A stretch of 64,000 nt of DNA from Musa acuminata AAA Group. Lineage: Eukaryota > Streptophyta > Magnoliopsida > Zingiberales > Musaceae. Location: positions 11,356,501 through 11,420,500 of the forward strand of contig NC_088327.1 of assembly GCF_036884655.1 (NCBI RefSeq). The letters are read 5' to 3'. Under the pieces are notes generated by a model. That model did not search any database. It was not told the origin of the DNA and worked only from the letters and a program-made list of their open reading frames with translations. Shown in pieces: positions 1 to 11,241 of this stretch. How positions within the stretch are numbered: the first letter of the stretch is position 1; each line of letters starts with the position of its first letter. The translations under genes were made by a program, and so were the position numbers.

Positions 1-2379
1 GTGTGCCTGTAACGAGTACTACTAGTTGTTGAATACTGCTGGATTAGTGTCAGATACTTTGTTCAAGTAATTTGTGGTAACAACTAATCCAATGTTTGTT
101 GGGCATTGTACATATTGAAGGGTAAATCTTTTTATATGGACCATATTGTTTACTATTGTATGGAGAATAACATTGTTGTGAATATATATCTACTAACACA
201 TTTCATCTTTTCGCTTGATTTACATAAATATCCGTAAGATTAGATATCCATATCATGTAATATTAATATCCCATGTCGGTATCTCCATGGTTGCTCATCC
301 ATGTGGGTATTTTTCTATGTTCTTCATCCTATGAAAAGATCTACAAGCAGCAAAGTTTGGAAAGCAAGATAATGTCTTCAAATAGGGAATACTAGAACTT
401 ATGATGAACTTATTTTTTGTGTTAATCAGTGTATTCATATTGATCATTATATTTAGAACAGAAGTGCTGGTTAATCAAAACTAAAAACCCTTTTTTTGAC
501 TGTATTTTATGCTTAATTTTCTTTTATTATATGTATTATGTTTAATTCTAGCAAGTTAAGTGAATGACTGGGTGATTGTTATGAAACATAAGAAACCATT
601 CTAAACCTCAGGATCAAAATGTTATCTTTAGGAGCAGTAGACCTTAGGCATGAAGTGAAACTTTGGTTCCACGGAATTCCGCACAAGGGCAATTGTGGAT
701 CGCATTCTTGAAAACCTCATGAATGATACCTTGATTGAAAAATTATGTTGTGGAAAGATAGGCGCCTAACAATTGAGGGTGTGTCAGTGAGATGAAGCTA
801 ATGCAGCTGATAATATTTTTTATTGCTCAAAGTAAATTACAGATGGCTGCCTGTTGCACTCCTTATAAAATAATTTGACTCTCAGTAGAATTTCCATATA
901 TCATATCTATGGGTAATGTAGCAATGTAGCTAAAATTCTCTTTTACCTTCTCCAGGCATGTTCAGATTTAGTTCTTCAACAAAATCAAATTTAGATTATA
1001 ATACTTGCACCTTCTTGGTTTTGTCAGCCGACAACGTTTGGGTTAACCGAGGTAGAGCCACACAGGGGACTGTGGTCATTCTAAAAGTCTTTCCAATCAC
1101 TGCTTAACCTAACAAATGCAGGATTAAAGATTGTCTTATTTCACTAAACCTGGCTCATATACTGAAAAGGAAGGAAGAGGTTATAAACTTGACTCAAGTA
1201 GCACAATAACAAAAACCACTAAACATAGTGGACCAAAAAAATTATCTATTTGGTCTCAGTTATGGGCCTTGCTTCTTGTTGAACCAGATTTGGGTGGAAT
1301 ATACTCTGGATATTGTAATCAGCATTCATAAGGCTAATTGTAATTTAATCTCGTTAAATTCTTCATGTAATTGGTCCAACATTTTTATGCAGATTTCAAC
1401 TTAGAAACATGGGTTTGCATGAGATCAATAGTGCCCTTAGGAAAGCTGTTACTAAATTGGGCTCATAGCTGTTTTATCTCTCCTCTGATGCTTTTATTCA
1501 ACGATTTGTGTTCGTACAAAAATGTTTACAATGTTTAGTATGCCAAATTCAGTTAGGCTTTTGGTTCAGAATCTTCTTTGAAACAAAGAGAACTAAAGTA
1601 ATTGTATCAATATTTTTATTAAGAAATTAATGTTGCATCATAGAGAATTGACCTTTGTGCAGTGACCATGTTGCTTCATATCTCCTAAACTCATAGGTCT
1701 GAATCAAGAGAGGAATTTCTGCTTTTGGGCGTGTGCATGTCATTTCACTGGGTTGCCTTTGTATTTTTTTTGGCATTTTCTGTCCCTGAAGTAGAACATT
1801 CTGACTCACCATGCCATGGAGCAGGTTAAACAAGATATACATAAACAATAATCAAGCTGGATTTTCTGCAATTTGTCTTCCATTTCTGTGTGGAATTCAC
1901 ATTAGTTGCTTAAACATGTACATGTACAGATACTGTTTGATCTTTATTACTGTGACTGGTATAGGTTTATTTTAAACATTAGTAGACAGAACTTCTACTC
2001 CTGCCTTGATCGATTGTTTTGACCAAGCTATCTAATTCACATTAAGGGAACTGCAAAAAAGATAAGAAAAGGTAGCATGACGTTGCATCGGTCATCACAT
2101 CGATGGAAAAAATGCTATATCTGCTTGATTTTAAACCAAGCATCCTTTCTGGAGATGCAGATGGGAACAAAGCAACTTTTGTGGATTTATGTTCAAATCT
2201 TTTGATTTTGGTCTCAATGGCAGACTAATAAAGTCAATGCATATGATTGTGGTCAAAACTTGTTTATTGTGTCATAACTTTCTCTAATTTTGTTCACCGA
2301 AGAAAAAAATAATTTGATGTTCATATCATGCTTACCAACTGGGTATAGATTTGACCTTTGTGTTTGCTTTTTCTTGCAG
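1..2379. other. AT-rich non-coding stretch upstream of OST4
   Basis: No convincing coding exon is visible. The stretch ends in a pyrimidine-rich 3' splice site (ttcttgcag) directly before the OST4 ATG, so at least its right part is probably a 5'UTR intron of that gene. The first UTR exon could not be located and may lie here or beyond the window edge. Confidence 0.5.
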
Positions 2380-2493
2380 ATGATCGACGATCAAGACTTG
2401 GGATTCTTTGCTAATTTTCTTGGCATATTTATCTTCATTTTGGTAATTGCTTATCATTATGTGATGGCAGACCCAAAGTACGAAGGTAACTAA
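2380..2493 (+). CDS. OST4: Oligosaccharyltransferase subunit 4 (OST4), 37 aa
   Basis: The 37-residue product begins [10 protein letters not shown] and ends DPKYEGN. It is the plant form of the OST4 mini-subunit of the ER oligosaccharyltransferase complex, which transfers the preassembled glycan from dolichol diphosphate to Asn in N-X-S/T sequons. In the family, OST4 is a single membrane helix that stabilises the catalytic STT3 subunit. Here one hydrophobic segment (about residues 9–28) fills most of the protein, and its length matches the 36–40 aa family norm. The ATG at 2380 directly follows a tttcttgcag acceptor, so a 5'UTR intron is likely. An in-frame upstream ATG at 2290 lies in intron sequence and was not used. 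Identification is confident despite the small size because the whole sequence matches what I know of plant OST4. Confidence 0.93.
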   Translation: MIDDQDLGFFANFLGIFIFILVIAYHYVMADPKYEGN

Positions 2494-3510
2494 TGCTTGA
2501 GATAGTGGCTTTGTGGGCAGGAAATATGACTTTTATGGATCATGCCTGAATGAGTCTTCATGGTTTCTATTGCTACTCGGGTATATAGAAGAACTTTTAT
2601 GCCAGAAACTTGTAAGAACTATACAATTGCTTCACAAATGAGAAACTTTCAGCTTTGAACTTCATCATTGCCCCTTTTGATGAATATATAGCATGACCCG
2701 AAATAATTGATCATTTTGCTCGATTGATTTAGGCAAATCTTTCTTCACCTATTATTGCTCCATGTGCTTCATGATCTACAACACCCAACCATTCTACTGG
2801 TGCAGGACTCGTTGGACAAGGTACCAATTAAGCCTGGTTTGTTGACCCCAATCCGATCACTTAGCATACCCATGGTTTTTGTCTATCTGGTGGTAATACA
2901 TGATCATGCATGCATCTTTCTTTATATTGATTAGGTTACAGCACCAAGTTTCAAAATAAGAATCAGCATTTGATGGCCTGTTTTTGGGCATCATTTATTC
3001 ATTCTTCTTTTAAGGCCACTTATCCAAGATTTCTTGCTGATTGATTGTGGAGGCCAAGAACATTAGCTTTCATCGCATTAGTGTCTAATTACCCATATAG
3101 AAGGACATTACTGGTAGAATAGGAATCTTATCGCTACGGAGAAAAGCCGAGTAACTCAAACAAAAGTAGATAGTAATGCCATGAATCCTCGTACCATTTT
3201 ATACACACGGATACATACATCTGTACGTACAGACACAGTCAGTTTAAAGGATTACGCAATGTAGAAGACGAAGAGGAGACTTCTTCCGCGCCTCCCTCCC
3301 GACAGATTTCAAATTATTTAAATCCCTTTCACGCGCACCAACCTCCCCAATTCAGACCCTTCAGTTCGTTCCATCCATATATAATCACTGTCACAAGACA
3401 TACTCCTTCCCCTCCAACACAACCACTCCGCAACCCTTCCCTTCCCTTCCGCTCCCTCTCACTCTGTCCTCTTCTCTCCTCTCTTTCTCTTTTCTTCTCT
3501 TCATCTTGTT
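2494..3510. other. Intergenic / 3' flanks of OST4 and the DUF7870 gene
   Basis: This holds the probable 3'UTR of OST4 (about 2494–2700) and, on the opposite strand, the 3' flank of the DUF7870 gene. A CT-rich tract occupies about 3435–3510. No further gene is seen. Confidence 0.5.
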
Positions 3511-4671
3511 TTAGAAGCTCCACCACTGGTGAACTGCCACGCCCGCGTCCCTCAGCTTCCCGTAGAGGGCGAGGCACTGCCAGTAAGCCCGCTGCCCGCC
3601 CCTCGTCGCCCTCTTCTTCACCTTCTCCCTCATCTCATCGGCCTCCCACGACTGGTGATCGCACTCCAGGAAGAGCTCGTCCACCAGCCCGATCGCCCCC
3701 TCCGCCATCGCCTCCTCCACAGCCGTCGCCTCCGCCTTCACCACCACGTACTCCTCCTCCTTCACGTTCCTTTCAAGCCACTCCGCCAGCGATGCCGTCG
3801 CCCCCTCCTCCGCCTTCACGGCCTCATCTTCGTCGTCTTTCATCTCCAGTCGGATGACGTCGAAGGCCCGGCCCTTTCTTGGGTAGTTCCGCTTGAACCA
3901 CGACTCACCGCTGCCCGCCTCCCCCGCCGCTACCATTTCCACGAATACCCGCCGTGGGTACCCATCCAGCTCGTCCCCCGTAAGCTCCGGCAAGTATCTC
4001 GCCCTTCGCTGCCGCCCCTGTTGCCCCGGTCTCGGCGGCTCCAACAGCGCATCTTCCAGCCCTCTCAGCGCTTTCTTCTTCGCCTCCGGCAGCGATAGCA
4101 GCCGCCGCATTTTCAGCCCTTCACCACTCGCGGAGGACTTCCTCATCGCCACCATGGTGGCGGAACCAATGCAGCCGACGTAAGCCATGCGGTAGTTCGC
4201 CGGCGGGATGAAGGAATCCGATGAATCAGGGCTCAATCTGACAGCCACGACGCCGCCGATCTTGAGGATCCGATCGATTTGTTCGAAATCGCCGGTAGAG
4301 GCTCCGAACACAAAGTCAGCGGAGCCGTCCGGAACCTCGATCCCTCGATCGCCAGCGATCGGATCGTTGAGAAGGACGGCGTTGTCCTCGGGGCGAAGCA
4401 GGCCACGGCGCCTCAGATCGCCGAGGAGACTAGGGAGGAAGGTAGCGTCGCTGTCGAGGGCCCGCTGGCCTACCGCGACCCCACCAACGTCGCCGAGGCG
4501 GAGGATGGCGGCTCGGAGCCAGGTGAAGGAGAAGACGGCGGCGGCAAGAAGCACCGATCGGGCGACCAGGCGGAGAAGGCGGGGCTCCGGCAGGCGGATC
4601 ACGAGGCGGTCGCCTCCGATTTCGATGGCGCTGCCGAGTTCGAGGCGTCGGATACCGCTCGGCTTCTTCAT
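3511..4671 (-). CDS. DUF7870-type methyltransferase-like membrane protein, 386 aa
   Basis: Intronless 386-codon frame starting MKKPSG. A short basic/polar N-terminus is followed by one hydrophobic segment at about residues 33–57, then a soluble domain, suggesting a type II anchor in the secretory system. The middle (about residues 90–175) carries a degenerate Rossmann-methyltransferase pattern, with ADFVFGAST followed by IGGVVAVRL. The C-terminal half contains the conserved YPRRVFVEM, SWFKRNYPRKG and LFLECDHQSW blocks and ends GVAVHQWWSF. It resembles the plant-specific family annotated as DUF7870 / SAM-dependent methyltransferase-like. Activity is inferred and no substrate can be named. The gene is very GC-rich, which creates long open frames on the opposite strand. 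The leader on this strand is purine-rich (about 4735–4785) and contains a candidate conserved uORF, listed separately. Confidence 0.85.
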   Translation of the reverse strand: MKKPSGIRRLELGSAIEIGGDRLVIRLPEPRLLRLVARSVLLAAAVFSFTWLRAAILRLGDVGGVAVGQRALDSDATFLPSLLGDLRRRGLLRPEDNAVLLNDPIAGDRGIEVPDGSADFVFGASTGDFEQIDRILKIGGVVAVRLSPDSSDSFIPPANYRMAYVGCIGSATMVAMRKSSASGEGLKMRRLLSLPEAKKKALRGLEDALLEPPRPGQQGRQRRARYLPELTGDELDGYPRRVFVEMVAAGEAGSGESWFKRNYPRKGRAFDVIRLEMKDDEDEAVKAEEGATASLAEWLERNVKEEEYVVVKAEATAVEEAMAEGAIGLVDELFLECDHQSWEADEMREKVKKRATRGGQRAYWQCLALYGKLRDAGVAVHQWWSF

Positions 4672-4795
4672 CGGAGACCTTTCCGTCTTGAGGGTTACGG
4701 GATTCCACTTGGAGAAATGGGCTGCAAGGAGCTAGAGAGAGGAGAGAGGAGAGAGAGAGAGAGAGGAGAGAAAGAGAGAGAAGGGCAGGGGTGGG

Positions 4796-4906
4796 TTAGC
4801 GGGTGCAGAAGCGGGCAGCGGTGTGGTTACCACCCACAAGAGCAACACGCGTGCTTTGAGATCGGAGGCAGAGGAGCAAAAGGTTCTTGGAGCGTAGCGA
4901 TTCCAT
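4796..4906 (-). CDS. Candidate peptide uORF in the leader of the DUF7870 gene, 36 aa
   Basis: A short frame on the same strand as the DUF7870 gene starts at ATG 4906, ends 124 nt before the main ATG (4671) and does not overlap it. The peptide runs MESLRSKNLLLLCLRSQ… to …TAARFCTR, with a Leu-rich core. The frame stays open further upstream to an in-frame ATG at 5038 (80 aa in total), so the exact start and any leader intron are uncertain. From memory, Arabidopsis genes of this family (At3g53400, At5g03190) are annotated with conserved-peptide uORFs CPuORF46/47, which makes a regulatory uORF here plausible. I could not align the peptides. Confidence 0.4.
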   Translation of the reverse strand: MESLRSKNLLLLCLRSQSTRVALVGGNHTAARFCTR

Positions 4907-5038
4907 CATGTGTTTGTGCCGTTCGAACAGATGGACGGTGGAGATGCCAGCGATCAGCTCAACGTCTCGGCCTCCCCGGTGGACCAAACCCAGAAGGTAA
5001 TGTTTCCAACCCAAAACCCTTAAGAATTGCTCATGCAA

Positions 5039-5392
5039 GTAATTGGGAGCTTCCGAGGGGTAGAGAGAATGCAGAACGATGGAAGAGGGCGGAGATAGAG
5101 TGGTATGAGAGATGCATGCGTTCTTAAATATAGTGGAACGAAGATACTATATTAGTTTCGTTGGTATAATATATTATTTTTAGAAGATTGTTGTTATGTG
5201 CATATAAGAACAGTATGGTTTTGGGAGATTATTTTTAGAAGGGTTTAAGGATCGTTTGTTACGGTAAGCCTGTTAAGACAGGTTGGACAGTAACAAATTA
5301 ATAGCGTCTAATGCGTGTCTAATTCGCTAATCTTATGAGATCGGGTGACAACTAATCAGTAAAAATTATATATAAATAATATTAGTTCTTTT

Positions 5393-5456
<64 letters not shown>

Positions 5457-6796
5457 TTTTAGAAGGTAAGTTTCGTAATGACTTTTTACCTTTTCGAAAT
5501 ATTAGTTGAAATAATATCATAAAACATAGTTAACAAACATCGACAGTTGTTTATATATCTTAATAATATCTTAGCTCATCAATGTAAGATTGCTACATTG
5601 ATGAGCCAATCTCAATGGACTTTATGCATGTTCGATTTGGGCTCTCTTGGCTTAATAAGGTTCAATGTTGGGTAGGGCCTAACCTAATAAAGCCCAACCA
5701 AATACTGAATTGGAGTCGTCCATCCACTTGATGGGAATTAATCTACGAGGATACTGAATCCTAATGGCAGTGGACAAGAGGGTTTATTTCTGAAATTTAT
5801 AGAAAAAATGGACTATAGATTTTTGAACATTAAGTTCATGTTATATTATTATTCTTTTAACTTACGCTAATGTAATTGCTAAAATGCCTTTGATGAGTTA
5901 TTGTGATTATTAATTTCTTTTAGAATTGATGCTTTAAAAAACACTCCAAAAAATGATGAAGAGAATGGATAGATATGTTGCCCACCACGTGTGTGTTATC
6001 ACATCGGATTTGAAGTTTATAATTTTATTCTTTCGAAACATGTGAGTTTCAAAAAGTATAAGGGTAAGAGAGACCCAGCTTATGAGTTATTAGTTCTCAT
6101 ATTCCTTAATCAATTTGGGATTAAATGATCTTATTAATTAGAATAATATATCTTTTAATAGTGTATATAATAAATAAATTATTTCATGAGATCGAGATGG
6201 GAAATTTTTTCCAATTGGAGACTTTTTGATGCGTAAAAGTTGAGTTGGATGTCTGTCAAATTCGTTATCAGTAAAGATGGTGGGAAACAATTGCATACAG
6301 TTCACATGTTCAAAATCTAACTTCATAAAAGAACTCGTATAAATCATAAAAGTATTTTAAAGTTCGATGGAGAATTTGTTTATATTTGTTTAGGCTTAGG
6401 GATGAGACCAATTTTCCAGGTTGCGCCAAAAAACCTATACGATTCCTAGGGCAGTCTACCCGATTGTTCTACCTGCCAGGAGACTGGCAATGGGGACGGT
6501 CTTCGGGGACCCATGCCTTGGGTAGTCCTATCAATACGCAGGGGTCTTGGTAGGAAAAGCATGTTCATCACTTCTGAGCAATAATTATTCCACGCCTTAA
6601 TTTTCACTCAAAACTATTAGAGAAGTAACGTGGGTGGCACGTGCGGAGACGTGTTCGTGTAAGACTTCCCGGGGAAAATTATGTTTTCCATAATAATGAT
6701 AAATAAAACCAACCCCTGCGATGATGAGCAAATTTAGGAGGGCATAGAGACGTGAAAGACATTAATTCTCTCCCCATTAAACTTTACTAGGGCAAG
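5039..6796. other. Intergenic, AT-rich, divergent promoter region
   Basis: This lies between the divergently oriented DUF7870 gene and the unknown gene starting at 6797. It contains a (TA)n tract (5396–5453) and AT-rich low-complexity sequence. A CACGTG G-box lies at 6638–6643, about 155 bp upstream of the 6797 ATG. No coding exon is recognised. Confidence 0.5.
5396..5453. repeat. (TA)n microsatellite
   Basis: About 29 uninterrupted TA dinucleotides. Confidence 0.95.
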
Positions 6797-9700
6797 ATGG
6801 AGGCCGAGGCCACCTCTTCCACCGCTCCGGCGAGGCTGAGGTGCCCCCGCGTGCAGGCCACGGACGAGGACCAGGTCCGCGTGAAGCGGCGGGCCCTCGA
6901 GGTGGTACTCGAGAACTGCAAGAGAGCGATGGAATTGTTGGAGAACGCGGCCCCTGATTGCGATCCCAACGACGAGGGCGAAGCACGGGAGGCGGCGGTA
7001 GCGGCTGGTGAGGTGGAGGGATCGCCACCGCGATCTCAATCTGCAGCAGATCCCGATGCCAATGCCTATGCCTATGCCTATGCCTATGCCGATGATGATG
7101 AGGTACGGGTGGACCTGTTCGGATTCTTACTGGCTTTTGATTGGATCCTGTTTATAAATCATAGTTGTTGAGATGGACGATCGAATAGGGGAATGCTGGT
7201 GTAATCTTAGCTGTTTAGATTGTAAATTTTGCACAATGATGGCGAAATTTCTTTTTCATTTTGTGTTGAATGTCTAATCACTTCTTTTGTATATAGGAAT
7301 GATGTCAATTTATTGTTCGTCATCGTGCTTGCACTTACTGCTGCAGTGGGTTACCGTTCGTTAGATTTGTGTGTCCACTGACGAATATAAAGTTGGGATT
7401 CATACAAAATAACACTGGAGAATTTGGAGCTTGTCGATCAAAGTTCATAAGTTTTAGGCGACTTTGCTAATTTAACTGACTTGTTATGAGGGAAACGTGC
7501 ACAAGCATGTTCATCTTCTTTGTATATGGCCAATCTATTAATTTTGAAATGGGATCATTTCTATAGTCCTGTCGAAGGCATTGCTTGAACTTTAAAAGCC
7601 AAGAGCACAAAATCAGCTTTTAATCTTCTGTGGTTCTTTGTTGATGCTTGCTCTGCAACTTGGGATGTTACATAAACATTAGGTTTTTTTTTTTCCCAAG
7701 AGAAAAACATGAGATATCTTAGACCATTTTGTTCTTTACATGTCCTCGATGCTCATATATAATGGTGACAGAATGATGTCACAGTCTGTTTACTTATAGA
7801 GGTAGACTTTTTTATATAATCTTATTTGATCCACAAAAGCTTGTGTTATCTAGTTAGTTTTATTTTAGATGGGTATTTGTATATCAGTTTGATGCCATGT
7901 TTGCATGATTACATGCCTACACACCATTGATCCCTTATTTTGTTGGTTAATTTGATAAATTCAACTCTTCGGTGGTTTGCAAAATCACCCACCATGAAAA
8001 GTTACATGATTCCCTTTTCTGATGCCGAATAAATGATAATAAGGTGTTACAAACTTTAAATGTGTGCCGTTTATCTAATATATGGAGAAACAACTATGCA
8101 ACTATGACAAGACAACTTTGTAATTTGATGATTTGTTAGTATGTGCTTTGCAGGTGCCAGTTTGTAGTACATTGTATCTTTATGTGATCTTATGTTCTTT
8201 GCCAATGTGTTGTGTTAACAATTTTTTGGCAGTAATCAATGTACAGTTGGGAAAAATAAAAATAAATTCCCACGGGTATGGTGAATGTCTAAGTATTGAC
8301 TCATCTTTCATACCATATGTATGATGCAAGTTATGTGCTCTTATAATGATAGTGTTCTTTATTGTTTCATCATTTTTGTCTATGAAAAAGAATGCTGGGA
8401 TGAATCCATCACCCTATTTTGCCAAAGTGCAAGAACATGAATTTGTGAGATACCAGTAAAGGAACTTTATTGATTACTGTCACTGATAAAAAATATTGTT
8501 ACTGCATCAAAGTTTGAATATGAACTTTTAAGGACTCTGAGGGATTATGGCCTTTGTGGTGATTTATTGCTGTCCATGATACCATAATGTTGCTGTTATT
8601 TTAAGTGGCACTGGCAATTGAGAGCATGTAGAATGTTCTTAACATGTCACTGTCTGGTGAACAATTGATGTGGCTGTTTTCATTTACTCTGCAGCTTTTG
8701 ACTGCCAAGTGCAATCTGATAGCTTTATTTTTATAGTGATTTAATGAGTGTAATTTTGGTAGTTTGTCTTTTGTCTTGCAGCTATGTGCACTTCTCAAGT
8801 TGAAAGTTGAATCACCAGATTTCCTTGAAAAGCTTGGAAGCATCCAGACATCTATTTGCAATAATGTTCATGGTGAGCTATCTTGTATTGATCTGTGCTT
8901 TCAGTGAATTTCTAGCTTATAAGTTTCTACATCTGGCATCCTGAAAGATTCCTCTCCTAAGGGAACAAAATTTATTTTGTTCATGCCAGTACCTATGAAT
9001 GATGCCAAAAGATATCTTCTCTTTATAGCAGATGATGATTCATCTTGGGATGTGATTACCGCCGCAGACTTGTGGGAAGATAGGCCTGTTGATGGAGGGA
9101 ACGACTCAGACCAAGATGATTATGTTCTTGTCAGGCAAGAGGACATTGTGGATGGCATAGCATCCTTCATGGCTGCCTACCTACTAGCACTAAAGCAAAC
9201 TAAAGTACGTAGATTGCCATCTTATAAAAGACTGTCCCCTGCGTATTTGCTTTGCAATATTTGTCTTTTTTTTTCTCTGTTTGTACATCTTCGTGTTATG
9301 AAAAAGCATGATTTTAAGATCATGTGTGGAAAATTTTTGTATATAATTACTTAGCTAAAACTTCTTATGAATGCATATACAGTTGCGTAAATTGGAAATG
9401 TTGTGGCCATGGTTAGTCTAATTTGTCCATTGTGGATGCTTTAATCTTTCTTGATTTTGTCAAAGTAATTGTCTTAACTCTTTGCCTGTTTATTCATTGC
9501 TAGGATTTTATTTTGCAGGAATTAACTCCAAATCAGCTTCAAGATGGTGAGCTATTTGAAATGTGCATTTCTCTCTGTATGGACTACAAGAGGGTAATAA
9601 ACCATTGCTTATGATGCTTGTTGTCTCTTCTTGTGGATCTTCAGCCCTATGCAAAACATTTTCTGGAAAGAAGAAGAAGAGTAAACTTCAGAAGGCATGG

Positions 9701-10921
9701 GATGGAAGCAAAGTCATTTACAATGTTGCTTCTTGGGGTGCAACTGCTATTGGGTAGGTGGCTTCTTTTTTGCAACTATTTGAAGGTTCGAGTCACTGCT
9801 TTAATAACACTTACTATATGAGTAGTTTCTTAGTAACCTTGCTTTGAAACCATAAATTCCATCGTTTGAATAGACGTGCTCTTTTACCTGGAAAGCTGGT
9901 ATCAGTTGCATTTGCCTCTCTGCCCATTGTAAATGGTTCACAAACATATGTTCCTAGCTCTGTGGGGTAAAAGCATATGCTCTCATTGGTCTTTTTAGAT
10001 CATGATATTGCAAAGAAAAATGTTGAAATATAGCATAGAATCATTTTGTCCAGGACAGCTGTATATTATTATTAAGCGAATCTTTCCTTTTTCTTGGAAA
10101 AATAATTATCCATTGGTATTGGTGATAGTGGTTATCTTTGGGAAATCAGCTGATGTCTTGCTCCATTCTCTGTTGATTGTTTCAGCTTTTTGGTGCTTAT
10201 TTCCAAATATTAACTTCTATTTTCTAAAAGCTTGAAGCTTACCTATTTTGATGTGTGCTCGTAGGAGAATACACTTTCAATGAGTAGTTGTTCGGAGAAA
10301 ATTATAGATGGTGTGGGTAGTTTCTATTTGGCTATAGCTAAAGCATCCACACCATTGATGTAAAAGTTTTTGGAAGATGAGTCTGACTGCCTCATTTAGT
10401 GCAACCCATTTAGGAGATGGGTGGGATTGAAATGTGGAGGTATGTGGCATTCTTAAAACACCACCTCAATTTTCTGGGTGAGATGGGTGGGACTGAAATG
10501 TGAATGTATGTGTCAGTATCAAACCACTACCTTAATTCTCTATAAGCAGCTTCATATAGAATTCTTTTTCTCTAATATATTGTCTTATTAAAATGTTGAC
10601 ATTTAAGAAGCTTTGTAGGAGAGGGTGGCCTTATTATGCAAATTGTTTTAAGTTATCACCATGTTTTTCCTTTTTCAACGTAGTTAAAACACAAAATACT
10701 CTATTTGGTAATTTGTTGCAACCTTTGGTGGAGTTCACTTGTATTAATAATGTACTGCATTTTCTTTTATGAACAAAGTCACATTAACATTTTCTCTTTG
10801 CTTTATGCTAATTGCTAATTGTTTCTATTCACCTTTCAGGATATACCAGAATCCAGCAATAATCAGGGCAGCATCTGTAGCCTTCTGGTCCTCTTGTCGC
10901 GTTATATCAAAGTTGTTTTGA
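6797..10921 (+). CDS. Unknown plant protein, 6 exons, 276 aa
   Basis: Exons: 6797–7102, 8782–8872, 8990–9204, 9519–9546, 9645–9753 and 10840–10921. All junctions are GT–AG and phases join without a break to TGA at 10919. The 276-aa product has four parts. The acidic/Ala-rich N-terminus includes a helix-like stretch (RVKRRALEVVLENCKRAMEL) and a YAYAYAYADDDE low-complexity tail. A middle segment includes NDAKRYLLFIADDDSSWDVI and EDIVDGIASFMAAYLLALKQ. A very small exon encodes ELTPNQLQD. The C-terminus is basic then hydrophobic (KKKKSKLQKAWDGSKVIYNV … AFWSSCRVISKLF), possibly a membrane-associated tail. Perfect phase and choice of splice sites argue that it is real. I do not recognise the family and assign no function. 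Confidence 0.8.
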
Positions 10922-11241
10922 TGACTCTACCTGAATGATGTGCCATTGGAAGAACATAAAAGAGTAGGCTTTTTTGTGGGCATCAAACAAGCTAAAAATT
11001 CTTAATACTGTGTAATTAGTGACTTGAAAGAAGATCTCCTCCTGCAAGAAGGGAGGCCATTTCTCCAGATTTATGACATTGTAAATATGGATATAAACTA
11101 GTTAGTTGTCTATTCACATTGCAGCTCAATGTACATATTTCCCTTGATTGATCATCAAGATTAGCAACTTGCATTACGATCATCTTACACTTCCATGTTA
11201 CCTCTCTGTGCTGCTACATACTCGAGAGTCCCATATGCTCC
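10922..11241. other. Short convergent 3' flank
   Basis: Only the 3'UTRs of the unknown gene (+) and the NPH3-family gene (−) can be placed here. Nothing else was seen. Confidence 0.5.

Noticed and set aside
4279..5127. 282-codon plus-strand open frame (and others at 3529–4098 and 4208–4735)
   Set aside because: Antisense shadows of the GC-rich DUF7870 exon; compositionally odd, no domain, and extending into its leader.
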